Positions 7,800-15,815 of a stretch of 63,504 nt of DNA are shown piece after piece. Made by a program: the position numbers and the translations under genes. The notes under the pieces were generated by a model. That model saw only the letters and a program-made list of their open reading frames with translations, made no database searches and had not been told where the DNA came from. This DNA comes from Kribbella catacumbae DSM 19601 (GTDB lineage Bacteria > Actinomycetota > Actinomycetes > Propionibacteriales > Kribbellaceae). The first letter of the stretch is position 1, and each line of letters begins with the position of its first letter. Location: assembly GCF_000372465.1 (NCBI RefSeq), contig NZ_AQUZ01000052.1:1-63504 (forward strand). Reading direction: 5' to 3'.

Positions 7800-8540
7800 A
7801 TGACTGCGGATCCGTATGGCGATGAGCGGCTGGTCGTGCTTTACGACGGGGACAATGCGGCTGGGGATGATCACGAGTACTACCTGAAGCTCGCCGATGC
7901 CATCGGGGCCAGGAAGGTTGTCGACTTCGGGTGTGGCACCGGGCTGCTGACTCGCGCCTTTGCGCGGCCGGGACGGGAAGTGATCGGCGTTGATCCGAGC
8001 GCGACGATGCTGGGGTTCGCGCGGAGGCAGCCGGGGGCTGAGGCGGTCACTTGGGTCGATGGTGATGCCGGCGCGATCGAACGCACTGGAGCTGCGGACC
8101 TGGTCGTGAGCACCGGGAACGTGATGATGCACATCGGCCGGGACGAGTATCCCTGGGTGCTTGGGTCCCTGGCCGGTGCGTTGCGACCGAGTGGGGTCTT
8201 CAGCTTCGAGAGCCGCAATCCGGCGGTACGGGCCTGGGAGCAGTGGAATCCGGAAGCGTCGTACTTCGAGCGCGATACACCGGCCGGGCACCTTCGGGAG
8301 TGGGTCGAGGTCACCGAGGTGGACCAAGGGCGGGTGGTCTTCGACGCGCACAATGTGTTCGAGGACGGGAGCGACGCCGTCTACACCACCGTGTTGTACT
8401 TCCGCACCGCCGAGGAGATCCGTACCGACCTGGAGAGCGCCGGGTTCGGTGAGATCGAGGTGTATGGCGGCTGGCATGGGGAGCCGGCCTCGGCGGAGTC
8501 CCGGCTCTTCGTGTTCCGGACGGCTGCATGTCGAGGGTAG
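7800..8540 (+). CDS. Class I SAM-dependent methyltransferase (246 aa)
   Basis: Motif I is VVDFGCGTGLLTRAFA at about residues 40-55, followed by VIGVDPSATMLGFAR and the acidic loop ADLVVSTGNVMMHI. The protein resembles small-molecule methyltransferases of the Methyltransf_25 group. It shares direction and close spacing with the preceding methyltransferase but is not a recent duplicate of it. It is followed 49 bp downstream by the RibD-like reductase gene. Start is ATG 7800. Substrate unknown. Confidence 0.8.
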   Translation: MTADPYGDERLVVLYDGDNAAGDDHEYYLKLADAIGARKVVDFGCGTGLLTRAFARPGREVIGVDPSATMLGFARRQPGAEAVTWVDGDAGAIERTGAADLVVSTGNVMMHIGRDEYPWVLGSLAGALRPSGVFSFESRNPAVRAWEQWNPEASYFERDTPAGHLREWVEVTEVDQGRVVFDAHNVFEDGSDAVYTTVLYFRTAEEIRTDLESAGFGEIEVYGGWHGEPASAESRLFVFRTAACRG

Positions 8541-8589
8541 GTGGTTGGCTTCGACGTACCGCCCAAAGGCGATCGAAGGAGGTAGGAGC

Positions 8590-9144
8590 ATGCGGGATCT
8601 GGTGGTCACCGAGAACATCACGGTCGACGGCGTGATCGACGCCAGCGGAGGGTGGTTCAACCCGGGTGACGCCGGTGAGGTGGACCTGTCCGACGTACTG
8701 GCGGCTCTGGAGGTGCAGCGAGAGAGTGCTGATGCGTTCCTGGTCGGGCGGCAGACATTCGAGGACATGCGTGGCTATTGGCCGCTCCAGACCGACGACC
8801 AGACCGGCATCTCCGAGTACCTCAACGCGGTGTCGAAGTACGTGGTCTCCACAACCCTGCAGGACCCGCAGTGGGAGAACTGCACCGTACTGCGTGGCCT
8901 GGACGACGTAGAGGCCCTGAAAGCCCAACCAGGCAAGGACATCGTAACCACCGGCAGCATTAAGCTAGTCCACTCACTAGCAGCAGCCGGCCTGGTTGAC
9001 GAGTACCGCCTGTTCGTCTACCCAGTCGTACTAGGCAAGGGCCAACGCCTCTTCCCCGACACGACCACCCCATCCACCCTCCACCTAACCGAAACCCAAC
9101 CCTTCCACTCCGGCATCACCCTCCTCCGCTACCGCACCCACTAG
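8590..9144 (+). CDS. RibD C-terminal/dihydrofolate reductase-like protein (184 aa)
   Basis: The protein starts at ATG 8590 behind GGAGGTAGG. It has the DHFR-like fold signature of the RibD_C family: ENITVDGVID at the start, FLVGRQTFEDMRGYW around residue 55, IVTTGSIKLVHSLAAAGLVDEYRLFVYPVVLGKGQRLF near residues 120-155. Such proteins reduce small substrates with NADPH; the natural substrate of this actinobacterial YyaP/YwjB-like branch is not known. Its last 60 bp overlap, tail to tail, the phosphotransferase gene on the other strand. Confidence 0.85.
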   Translation: MRDLVVTENITVDGVIDASGGWFNPGDAGEVDLSDVLAALEVQRESADAFLVGRQTFEDMRGYWPLQTDDQTGISEYLNAVSKYVVSTTLQDPQWENCTVLRGLDDVEALKAQPGKDIVTTGSIKLVHSLAAAGLVDEYRLFVYPVVLGKGQRLFPDTTTPSTLHLTETQPFHSGITLLRYRTH

Positions 9145-9960
9145 CAGGGGAAGGTCCCTCGCGACGGCGGACAGCCGGGCGAGGGTGTCCGCTGTCTCAG
9201 TGGCGTTGCCGGTCGCCGCGACGTGGTCCAGCCATCCGCCCTGCGCTCCAACCCATCCAGCGAAGACCCACGGCTCGGCCGGGATCTCAATGCCGCTGGC
9301 ATGCTCATAGAGCGCTATGGCCGTGCGGAAGCCGTCAATGTCGTCCGTCCAGTCGAGCGCGACAGCTACGGCGTCCTGTACTGCGCTGGTGGGTCCGGCA
9401 GCGTCCCAGTCGAGGGCGACCAGTACGCCGTCCGCGCGGCGGAGCGTGTTCTTACGGTTGAGGTCGCGGTGGCTGTCGACCTCCACCCGTTGGTCCGGGC
9501 CGGTGTCGACGACACGGGCGAGGGCAACCACATCCTCTGGCCACCCGACGGCCTTCCATCCCGGAGACCGTCCAGCGAGCCGGGGAGCGCCTGCCGCGTG
9601 GATCTGCGCCAGTAGCTCGACGGCGCCGTCACAGGAGCGGGGAGTAGTCCCGTCGGTCCAGGTGTGCACGCGGACTACGTCCCCGCTCACGCGAGCCAGC
9701 GCGCGACCGGCGTACGGGATCGGCTCGGGCATCGGGACGCCTGCGGCGACGCAGCGGGCCTCGATCGCGTATGCCGCCTCGATGTTGCTCACGAAGCCTG
9801 TTGCGGACGCGTTGGTCAGCATGCGCTTAACTGCAAACGTTCCCTCGGTGGTCGTCGCTCGCCAGAGCTCGTTCGACAGCCCGCCCGCGACCGGCTCGGG
9901 GGCGGAGACGAGCTCACCAAGTCCGAACAGCCGGACGACCTCTGCGATGTCCACGGTCAC
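9085..9960 (-). CDS. Aminoglycoside phosphotransferase (APH)-family protein (291 aa)
   Basis: The frame shows an APH-type kinase: a G-rich ATP loop (PVAGGLSNELWRATT, about residues 20-35), the lysine in FAVKRML, the catalytic HRDLNRKN and then VALDWDAAGP as the metal-binding aspartate block. The GTG at 9960 is the likely start, because it leaves 30 bp to the divergent Nudix start and homologues begin just there; the frame stays open further upstream. Whether it acts on an antibiotic or on a cellular small molecule cannot be told. The C-terminus overlaps the RibD-like gene by 60 bp. Confidence 0.75.
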   Translation of the reverse strand: MTVDIAEVVRLFGLGELVSAPEPVAGGLSNELWRATTTEGTFAVKRMLTNASATGFVSNIEAAYAIEARCVAAGVPMPEPIPYAGRALARVSGDVVRVHTWTDGTTPRSCDGAVELLAQIHAAGAPRLAGRSPGWKAVGWPEDVVALARVVDTGPDQRVEVDSHRDLNRKNTLRRADGVLVALDWDAAGPTSAVQDAVAVALDWTDDIDGFRTAIALYEHASGIEIPAEPWVFAGWVGAQGGWLDHVAATGNATETADTLARLSAVARDLPLLVGAVAEEGDAGVEGLGFG

Positions 9961-9990
9961 AGCGTTCCATGGGTCGGCGATACTGCGGGC

Positions 9991-10344
9991 ATGGTTTTTG
10001 AGGGCTCGCATCTGTGGAAGTTGCGGCAAGTGGTTGGCAAGCAGTTGTTGTTGGTGCCGGGGGCTCAGGTGGTGGTTGTGGATGAGCGGGAGCGGGTGCT
10101 GTTTCAGCGGAGGGTGGACTCGGGAGCGTGGGAGTTGCCTGGTGGGGCTGCTGAGCCGGGGTTGAGTTTCAGGGAGACTGCGGCGCGGCAGTGGATGGGT
10201 GAGCTGGTGCCGGGCGCCGATGAAGTGATTGAGGCACGCTTCTTCGAGCCCGGCGAGGTCCCGGCGCCGTTGCAGCCGCAGCAGGAGGCGGTGTGGGAGA
10301 TGTACGCCGCCTACCGTGCGACTGGGCTCTTCCAGGGGCGCTAA
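9991..10344 (+). pseudogene. Nudix hydrolase gene with an internal deletion removing the catalytic box
   Basis: The 117-aa product begins like actinobacterial Nudix proteins (LWKLRQVVGKQLLLVPGAQV, VLFQRRVDSGAWELPGG) and ends like them (DEVIEARFFEPGEVPAPLQP). The start of the Nudix box (GGAAEPGLSFRETAAR) runs straight into QWMGELVPGADE. In full-length relatives that last segment lies some forty residues further on. The REUxEExGU part that binds the metal is therefore missing, and the protein is about 40 residues shorter than the usual 155-160. The frame is intact, so it may still be translated, but hydrolase activity is not expected. Confidence 0.65.
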
Positions 10345-10766
10345 CGATCCCGTACTGCGGACGCCGTGTCGGCCGTGTCCTCCAAGGGGAACGAGTGGTG
10401 CTCGTGCGACACCACCCACCGGCCGGCCTCCTTGCGCAGGCCGAGCGTCAGCCGTAGCCGCGACGGATTGGCGGGGAACTCCTCGCCCGGCCCACACCGC
10501 AGCAAGGCGAATGCGAACGCCACGTCTTCACCCGTCGTCACCTTCAGCGAGTCGATCTCGAAGACGGCCCCGGACGCCTGCCACTTGAAGAAGCCGGGCC
10601 AGGTGTCCCGGTACGCGTCGAGCCCGCGCACACCGGCATACGGCGGCGGTACGTCGAACATCACGATGTCGTCAGCGTGATCCTCGAGGACAACCTCCAG
10701 TTCACCGGTGTGGACAGCCGCGGCCCAGCGCTCGATCAGGGTGCGGATCTCTTGCTCGTTCGTCAT
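10341..10766 (-). CDS. SnoaL-like / nuclear-transport-factor-2-fold protein (141 aa)
   Basis: The sequence starts EQEIRTLIERWAAAVHTGELEVVLEDHADDIVMFDVPPPY, the standard opening of SgcJ/EcaC- and SnoaL-like proteins, followed by the cone-shaped-fold strands GAVFEIDSLKVTTGEDVAFAFALLR and WVVSHEHHSFP. Such proteins are small dimeric enzymes or ligand-binding proteins. The stop overlaps the stop of the facing Nudix gene by three bases. It lies 78 bp downstream of a sigma factor gene on the same strand and might belong to its transcript. Start is ATG 10766. Confidence 0.8.
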   Translation of the reverse strand: MTNEQEIRTLIERWAAAVHTGELEVVLEDHADDIVMFDVPPPYAGVRGLDAYRDTWPGFFKWQASGAVFEIDSLKVTTGEDVAFAFALLRCGPGEEFPANPSRLRLTLGLRKEAGRWVVSHEHHSFPLEDTADTASAVRDR

Positions 10767-10844
10767 CGTTCCAGTCCTCTCTCGAAGCAACCTGTCACGA
10801 CTACAACCCGCGCAACCCGCCAAACTCATCGCGCTGAGCCAAAT

Positions 10845-11798
10845 TCATCCGGGCAGCGAGTCAGGCAGCCCGAAGCTGGGGAAGTCGGCCTCCAGGAACG
10901 ACACGACCTCAGCGATCGCCGGCCCGCGCAGTACGAGCAGGTCGAGGCCCTTGGGGATGTAGCGGCCGTCCTCCCACAGGTAGGTGCCGAAGGCGAGCTG
11001 CCCGTTGGCCCAGACGGGCAGGATCTTCCACTGCCACTTCAGTGGCCCGTCGAGCAGGAACCCGCGGATGCCGTCGCGGCCCTCGAACCACTGCGGCAGC
11101 GGCGGCATCGAGTACTTCGCGTCGTCGGTCAACAGCGCCACGATTGCCTCCACGTCACCCGCTTCCCAGGCGTCCATGTACCGGCGAGCCAGGTCCCGCT
11201 GCGCAGCCTCACCGAGGCTGGCGAGCGTCGCCTGTTGAGTGGGGGCGCCAGTGACGACCTTCCGCGCCCTCTGCAGAGCGCTGTTGACCGCAGCGACTGT
11301 CGTGTCGAGCAGGTCGGCCACTTCGCTCGCGGCGAAGGCAAGAACGTCTCGCAGCAGCAGTACTGCGCGCTGCAACGCCGACAGGTGCTGTAGCGACGCC
11401 ACGAACGCCAGCTCCACGCTCTCCAGCGCAACTACGCGCGCCTCTGGGGTCAGCTGCGCAGTCCAGGTGAGCCGACTCGCAGGGTACGGCTCTAGCCAGG
11501 CCGTCTCGGCCTGCGGCGCGCTGAGATCAGTGGGGAGCTCCCGGCGTCCCCTGCGCTCGATCAGCGTGAGGCAGCGGTTGGTGGCGATCTTGTAGAGCCA
11601 CGGCCGCAGTGACTCCCCGTCGAATCTTCCCAGGCTGCTCCACGCCCGCAGCAACGTCTCCTGCACGCAGTCCTCGGCGTCGTGGTCCGAACCGAGCATC
11701 CGGTAGCAGTGCGCGTGCAGCTCATCCCGCAGCGGCCCGACCAACTCGCCGAAGGCGTCCTCGTCCCCTGCCCGGGCGAGCTCTATGCGGCGATCCAT
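10845..11798 (-). CDS. ECF RNA polymerase sigma factor, SigG-like with C-terminal SnoaL-like domain (317 aa)
   Basis: Sigma region 2 covers about residues 5-75 (DEDAFGELVGPLRDELHAHCYRMLGS, then AEDCVQETLLRAW). Region 4 covers about 130-185 (ELAFVASLQHLSALQRAVLLLRDVLAFAASEVADLLDTTVAAVNSALQRAR). From about 210 a SnoaL-like domain follows (YMDAWEAGDVEAIVALLTDDAKYSMPPLPQWF). This layout matches the TIGR02960/SigG type, in which the C-terminal domain replaces a separate anti-sigma factor and modulates activity. Start is ATG 11798, overlapping a remnant gene by 16 bp. No anti-sigma gene is nearby. Confidence 0.9.
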   Translation of the reverse strand: MDRRIELARAGDEDAFGELVGPLRDELHAHCYRMLGSDHDAEDCVQETLLRAWSSLGRFDGESLRPWLYKIATNRCLTLIERRGRRELPTDLSAPQAETAWLEPYPASRLTWTAQLTPEARVVALESVELAFVASLQHLSALQRAVLLLRDVLAFAASEVADLLDTTVAAVNSALQRARKVVTGAPTQQATLASLGEAAQRDLARRYMDAWEAGDVEAIVALLTDDAKYSMPPLPQWFEGRDGIRGFLLDGPLKWQWKILPVWANGQLAFGTYLWEDGRYIPKGLDLLVLRGPAIAEVVSFLEADFPSFGLPDSLPG

Positions 11799-11955
11799 CG
11801 TGCCAGTGTTGCAGCAGCCCAGCCGCTGTCGATCGCCTCTGCGCACTGCTCGAGTCCTGCACCCAACTGCTCGACCAGCGGCCGATCAGTCATCTTCGCT
11901 ACCGCTACAGCCGCGGCAGCATTGCTACGTCCCGCACCGGGCTGGGTCGCCGGCG
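11783..11955 (-). pseudogene. Possible C-terminal remnant of an anthranilate phosphoribosyltransferase-like (TrpD) gene
   Basis: A minus-strand frame ending at 11783 reads NAAAAVAVAKM, then LVEQLGAGLEQCAEAIDSGWAAATLARW. The last part resembles the closing helices of TrpD (AEAIDSGxAAxxLxRW). There is no upstream TrpD body, and a GH16 fragment begins instead. The tail overlaps the first codons of the sigma gene. This reading rests on about thirty residues and could be wrong. Confidence 0.3.
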
Positions 11956-12035
11956 AGCACAGAGCCAGGTACACAGGCGTTGGCGGCCGCAGTACTACCT
12001 CGCAAGTCGGCCAGCGATGACAGCGGCAGGCCTAG

Positions 12036-12257
12036 CGAGCGGATGCCGGAGACGCGCATCGGTGGCGTGTGGTCGTCCTCACACCACAGGCCCCGATCGG
12101 GCGGGATGAACAGCCGCAGACAGGAGTCCTTCCGCTCGTACTGCGCGGCTGTCGCGGCGCGAGAGCTCCACTGGGGCAGGTAATGCGGGCTCCAGACGGC
12201 GGGATCGAGCGTCGGCCCGTCGAAGTGGTCCTCGAAGATCAGCTGCCGTTCGGTCAT
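12036..12257 (-). pseudogene. N-terminal fragment of a GH16-like glycoside hydrolase
   Basis: From ATG 12257 about 74 codons encode TERQLIFEDHFDGPTLDPAVW, then QYERKDSCLRLFIPPD and HTPPMRVSGI. This is the first beta-sandwich strand set of GH16-like hydrolases. Similarity stops after RVSGIRS and the frame continues with unrelated residues. The rest of the gene, including the catalytic ExDxxE motif, is absent, so this is a 5' fragment. Confidence 0.6.
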
Positions 12258-12286
12258 GGTCAATGATCAGCGGCAAATCGGATCGC

Positions 12287-12313
12287 TGTCACATGATGGG
12301 GCTTCGAACCGTC
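12287..12313 (+). promoter_or_regulatory. ECF41-type promoter of the sigJ-like gene
   Basis: TGTCACA (12287-12293), 16 nt, then CGTC (12310-12313) exactly matches the consensus I recall for ECF41 sigma factors (TGTCACA in -35, CGTC in -10). It lies 37 bp before the GTG start of an ECF41-like sigma gene, on the same strand, so autoregulation is likely. Confidence 0.75.
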
Positions 12314-12349
12314 AAAGCCTTGACGGACCGCGACGAGAGATTGTGACCT

Positions 12350-13225
12350 GTGGACGAATACGACCAGCTGGCGGGCAAGTTCGAGCAGAACCGCGCGCAG
12401 TTGCGGGCAGTGGCGTACCGGATGCTCGGTTCGGTCAGCGAGGCCGAAGATGCCGTCCAGGAGGCCTGGCTGCGGCTGAGCCGGTCCGATCCGAGCGAGA
12501 TCCAGAACCTCGGCGGCTGGCTGACGACCGTGGTGTCGCGGGTCTGCCTCGACCAGTTGCGCAGCCGCAAGACGCGCCGGGAGGACCCGCTCGACGACAT
12601 GTTCGTCCCGGACCCGATCCTCAGCACGCTGGACCCGGAGGAGGAGGCCGTCCGGGCCGACGCCGTCGGGCTGGCGATGATGGTCGTGCTGGAGAAGTTG
12701 TCGCCGGCCGAGCGGCTCGCGTTTGTCCTGCACGACATGTTCGGGCTCAGCTTCGACGAGATCGCGGAGATCGTCGACAAGACCCCGGCCGCCGCGAGGC
12801 AGCTCGCTTCGCGCGCCCGCCGCCGGGTCCAGGGCGCCCCGATCGCCGACAACGACCTGAATCGGCAGCGCGAGGTGGTCGACGCCTTCCTCGCGGCCTC
12901 CCGCGGCGGCGACTTCGAGGCGCTCCTGTCCCTACTGGACCCAGACGTCATCCTCCGAGCAGACGCCGGTACTACGGAAGCGCGCGGCCCGGCGGTCTCC
13001 AAGCTGGTCCGGGGTGCACTCGCAGTCGTCGAGCAAGCCCTCATGTTCTCGAGGATGTCCCCCCACAGCCGCCCGGCCCTCGTCAACGGCCGCCCCGGCA
13101 TGATCACCGTCGTGGGCGACACTCTGATGGGCGTCATGGATGTCACTATCCGCGATGGCAAGATCACCGAAATCAACATCCTCGCGGACATCCCCCGGCT
13201 CAAATCCCTCCCGATCCCGGCCTGA
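12350..13225 (+). CDS. sigJ: ECF41-type sigma factor, SigJ-like (291 aa)
   Basis: Region 2 spans about residues 10-80 (LRAVAYRMLGSVSEAEDAVQEAWLRL, then LGGWLTTVVSRVCLDQLR). Region 4 spans about 110-165 (LEKLSPAERLAFVLHDMFGLSFDEIAEIVDKTPAAARQLASRARRRV). From about 175 a SnoaL-like domain follows (VVDAFLAASRGGDFEALLSLLDPDVILRAD), with NGRPGMITVVGD near the end, close to the NGRPA motif of this group. The extension both activates and restrains such factors, so no anti-sigma gene is needed. The start is GTG 12350. A perfect ECF41 promoter precedes it, and an FAD oxidoreductase gene, a usual ECF41 partner type, follows. Confidence 0.9.
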   Translation: MDEYDQLAGKFEQNRAQLRAVAYRMLGSVSEAEDAVQEAWLRLSRSDPSEIQNLGGWLTTVVSRVCLDQLRSRKTRREDPLDDMFVPDPILSTLDPEEEAVRADAVGLAMMVVLEKLSPAERLAFVLHDMFGLSFDEIAEIVDKTPAAARQLASRARRRVQGAPIADNDLNRQREVVDAFLAASRGGDFEALLSLLDPDVILRADAGTTEARGPAVSKLVRGALAVVEQALMFSRMSPHSRPALVNGRPGMITVVGDTLMGVMDVTIRDGKITEINILADIPRLKSLPIPA

Positions 13226-13255
13226 CGGGAAACTCAAAGAAAGTTCTCAAGGCCG

Positions 13256-13282
13256 TGTCTATCCCAGCCGATCTCCTTCGAC
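13256..13282 (+). promoter_or_regulatory. Degenerate ECF41-like promoter before the FAD oxidoreductase gene
   Basis: TGTCTAT (13256-13262), 16 nt, CGAC (13279-13282) keeps the ECF41 spacing but deviates at two bases of the -35 box and one base of CGTC. It lies 39 bp before ATG 13322. It may let the SigJ-like factor activate its neighbour weakly. Confidence 0.4.
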
Positions 13283-13321
13283 GTGTGTGTAAGAGCCAGG
13301 GACACACGAGGGAGCACCAGG

Positions 13322-14611
13322 ATGACCACGCAGGCGATCTGCAAGACAGAGGCCACCGGTAGCGACGTTGTCGCGGGGCTGCTCGGCGCTGGGTTCAACG
13401 GAGAGATCCACCGGCCCGGCGACGCGCAGTACGACGTACTGCGGCAGTCGATCGTGCCGGGCTTCGACTCGCGGCCCCTGGTGGTTGTGGAGGCCTACAG
13501 CAGGTCAGACATCCAGGCCGCTGTCCGCACTGCCCGGCAATACGGGTTGCCGCTCGCAGTACAGGCGACTGGGCACGGGACTCGTGTACCGGCCGACGGC
13601 GGCATCCTGCTGAGGACCTCCGCCATGACCTCGGTACTGGTCGACCCGCAGCGCAAGGTCGCCAAGGTCGGCCCCGGTACGCGATGGGGCGCCGTGATCG
13701 ACGCCGCCGGCCAGTTCGGGCTGGCGCCGCTGGCAGGCTCCTCGCGGGACGTCGGAGTCACCGGCTACACGCTGGGCGGCGGTGTCGGCTGGCTGGCTCG
13801 CAAGTACGGGTTTGCGGCCGACAGCGTGATCCGCGCCGAGGTAATCACAGCGGACGGCCGGGTGGTCACTACGAGTGCCGACGAGCACCCGGAGCTGTTC
13901 TGGGCGATCCGCGGCGGCAGCGGCAACTTCGGCATCGTCACCTCGCTCGAGTTTCGCCTGTACTCCGTGCCGCAGGTCCACTCCGGCATCGTGTACTTCG
14001 GTATCGACAACGCCGCCGAGACGTTGAAGTTCTACCGCGACTGGTCCGCCACTATCCCCAACGAGCTGAGCACCGCGATCCTGCTCACCCGCCTCCCCGA
14101 CTCGGGCACCCGAGCTCTCGCGATCAAGGTCACGTACGCCGGTGAGGCCGAGCTGGCCGAGCACCTCCTCAAGCCACTGTTCGAGGTGGCCGGCCCGGTC
14201 CTGGCCGGCGAGCTGAAGACGACGCCGTTCGGTGAGTCGGCGATGGGCGGCACGCCCGCTCGCTACCTCGACCTGGTCGACACGCTCGCGGACGACCTGC
14301 TCGACGAGCTGGCCAAGCTGCCCAGCGCGACCGTGGAGATCCGCCACTGGGGTGGCGCGATGGCTCACCCCGGTCCCGGCGCGGGCCCGGTCGGCCACCG
14401 CGAGGCGACGTACTCGCTGATCATCAACGAGGAGGTCCCCGAGCTGTCCGCCGTACTGCGGAACTCCGGCCGCACGTTCCTCAACTTCCTGGCCGACCCG
14501 GCCAACGCGAAATCGGCGTACTGCGAAGCCGACCTCGCCCGGCTGCGCTCGGTCAAGCGCGCCTACGACCCGGACAACTTCTTCCACCTGAACCACAACA
14601 TCAAGCCCTGA
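13322..14611 (+). CDS. FAD-linked oxidoreductase, berberine-bridge-enzyme type (429 aa)
   Basis: The FAD-binding PCMH/VAO domain is clear: RPLVVVEAYSRSDIQAAVRTARQYGLPLAVQATGHGT near residues 40-85, and LAGSSRDVGVTGYTLGGGVGWLARKYGFAADS near 135-170. The C-terminus has the BBE motif (SAYCEADLARLRSVKRAYDPDNFFHLNHNI). The histidine in ATGHGT corresponds to the position that covalently holds the flavin in many relatives. These enzymes oxidise alcohols, sugars or secondary metabolites with O2. Start ATG 13322 follows AGGGAGCACCAGG. It lies 96 bp after the SigJ-like gene and is its probable target. Confidence 0.9.
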   Translation: MTTQAICKTEATGSDVVAGLLGAGFNGEIHRPGDAQYDVLRQSIVPGFDSRPLVVVEAYSRSDIQAAVRTARQYGLPLAVQATGHGTRVPADGGILLRTSAMTSVLVDPQRKVAKVGPGTRWGAVIDAAGQFGLAPLAGSSRDVGVTGYTLGGGVGWLARKYGFAADSVIRAEVITADGRVVTTSADEHPELFWAIRGGSGNFGIVTSLEFRLYSVPQVHSGIVYFGIDNAAETLKFYRDWSATIPNELSTAILLTRLPDSGTRALAIKVTYAGEAELAEHLLKPLFEVAGPVLAGELKTTPFGESAMGGTPARYLDLVDTLADDLLDELAKLPSATVEIRHWGGAMAHPGPGAGPVGHREATYSLIINEEVPELSAVLRNSGRTFLNFLADPANAKSAYCEADLARLRSVKRAYDPDNFFHLNHNIKP

Positions 14612-14617
14612 AACGAC

Positions 14618-14659
14618 GAACGGCCTGGCTCCTCGATGAACAGAGGAGCCAGGCCGTTC
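14618..14659. terminator. 17-bp perfect hairpin between convergent genes
   Basis: GAACGGCCTGGCTCCTC (14618-14634) pairs with GAGGAGCCAGGCCGTTC (14643-14659) with an 8-nt loop. It separates the end of the oxidoreductase gene from the end of the gene on the opposite strand and would terminate both transcripts. Confidence 0.85.
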
Positions 14660-14667
14660 GAGTGAGA

Positions 14668-15639
14668 TCAGGCCGTGCCGGAGTTGCCGTAGACCGAGAC
14701 GTGCACGTGGTCGTAGTGGTTGGCGGTGTCGCCGCCGCGGTCCTCCATCGAGCGCCAGCCTTCGCTGCTGCGCTGGACCGTCCAGATGCGCTGCGACCAG
14801 ATCAGCTCGCTGACGCCCATGGCCTTGCGGTTGGCCCGGAGCCAGTCGGCGATCTCCTGGCCGGTCCCGCCGCGAACCATGATGTCGAGCGCACGGCCGC
14901 TGGAGTGCTCGCTGCCGCTGTCGCCGCTGCGGAGCCCGCCGTACGACGTGACCGACGGGAACATGTTGCAGATCGCCCGGTGCACCCGGATCGCGTCAGG
15001 CGTCAGGCCGTCCTCGACACTCGAGCCGGACTTGCAGGCGGCCTGTGAGGGGCTGCCGTCTTCGACGGGCTTGTCGATCGGCTTGGTCGCCGACAGGTAC
15101 TCCGCCTTGACCCAGCGGGAGACACCGTCGCGGACGATCTCGGCCCAGGCACCCTGGAGCTCGCCGGTCACGGAGACCTTGGTGCCCTTGTCCAGAACGG
15201 TCAGCAGACTGCCCGTCAACGGAGTGGACCAGACGTTCAGGTCGGTGGTCGTGTACTTGATGCCGGTGATCTTCGGCGGCAGTTTCGCCTTCACGCTCTC
15301 CGACGCCCGCGTCTTCACCGACGACGGCTTGGGGATCGGGGCTTGCTTCTTCAGGTGCTTCGCGACCGGCGGAGCCTTCGGCTTCGGCGCCTGGGTCGGG
15401 CTGAGGTCCAGCGGGGGACGAAGAGCGTCCCGGCTGGTCGGTGCCTCACGCTGCAGCTGCAGGGGCGAGCTGGCGGTAGACACTTCCTGCTTCGGTGTTT
15501 CGTCGGGAAAAGCTACTGCGGAGCCGGTGGCCAGCAGAGCCACCGCGGCGCCGGGAATCGCAACCTTCACGATGCCGGGGCCGATCACCTTCGGGCGCGG
15601 TTGACGGTGCCGCGCCTGTCTATGCCGTCCTTCAGCCAC
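14668..15639 (-). CDS. Secreted SH3b-domain protein with a peptidase-like C-terminal domain (323 aa)
   Basis: A basic N-terminus (residues 1-22) precedes one hydrophobic segment (about 23-45, VKVAIPGAAVALLATGSAVAF), so it is exported or membrane anchored. A Pro/Lys-rich linker follows to about 120. Residues 125-190 form a bacterial SH3 domain (TTDLNVWSTPLTGSLLTVLDKGTKVSVTGELQGAWAEIVRDG). The C-terminal 110 residues (DAIRVHRAICNMFPSVTSYGG, SEHSSGRALDIMV, HYDHVHVSVYG) carry the H-x(6)-D and HxH zinc-ligand pattern of M15-like/ARB_07466 domains. A role in cell-wall peptide hydrolysis or binding is likely. It converges on the FAD oxidoreductase gene. Confidence 0.8.
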   Translation of the reverse strand: MAEGRHRQARHRQPRPKVIGPGIVKVAIPGAAVALLATGSAVAFPDETPKQEVSTASSPLQLQREAPTSRDALRPPLDLSPTQAPKPKAPPVAKHLKKQAPIPKPSSVKTRASESVKAKLPPKITGIKYTTTDLNVWSTPLTGSLLTVLDKGTKVSVTGELQGAWAEIVRDGVSRWVKAEYLSATKPIDKPVEDGSPSQAACKSGSSVEDGLTPDAIRVHRAICNMFPSVTSYGGLRSGDSGSEHSSGRALDIMVRGGTGQEIADWLRANRKAMGVSELIWSQRIWTVQRSSEGWRSMEDRGGDTANHYDHVHVSVYGNSGTA

Positions 15640-15815
15640 TGAAGCTCACCCAATCTGTCGAGATCAAAACGTTATCGACCGGAGGAGTCAAGCACACATC
15701 CCGGCAGGTCTCACAACCGGCGCGGACATTTAACGAATTGCGAACATGCCGCACGCTCAGCGGCGTGTGATCCAGCATGCGGCGCCGCAGTGTGCTCTCT
15801 GTTTGACTGCCCGTC

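Noticed and set aside
7236..8768. 510-codon minus-strand open frame across the two methyltransferases
   Set aside because: Antisense shadow; both methyltransferase genes have SAM motifs and fitting starts.
15640..15815. Possible c-di-AMP (ydaO-type) riboswitch upstream of the SH3/peptidase-like gene
   Set aside because: Such switches precede cell-wall hydrolases in actinobacteria, but I see none of the conserved ydaO core in this 176-bp region.
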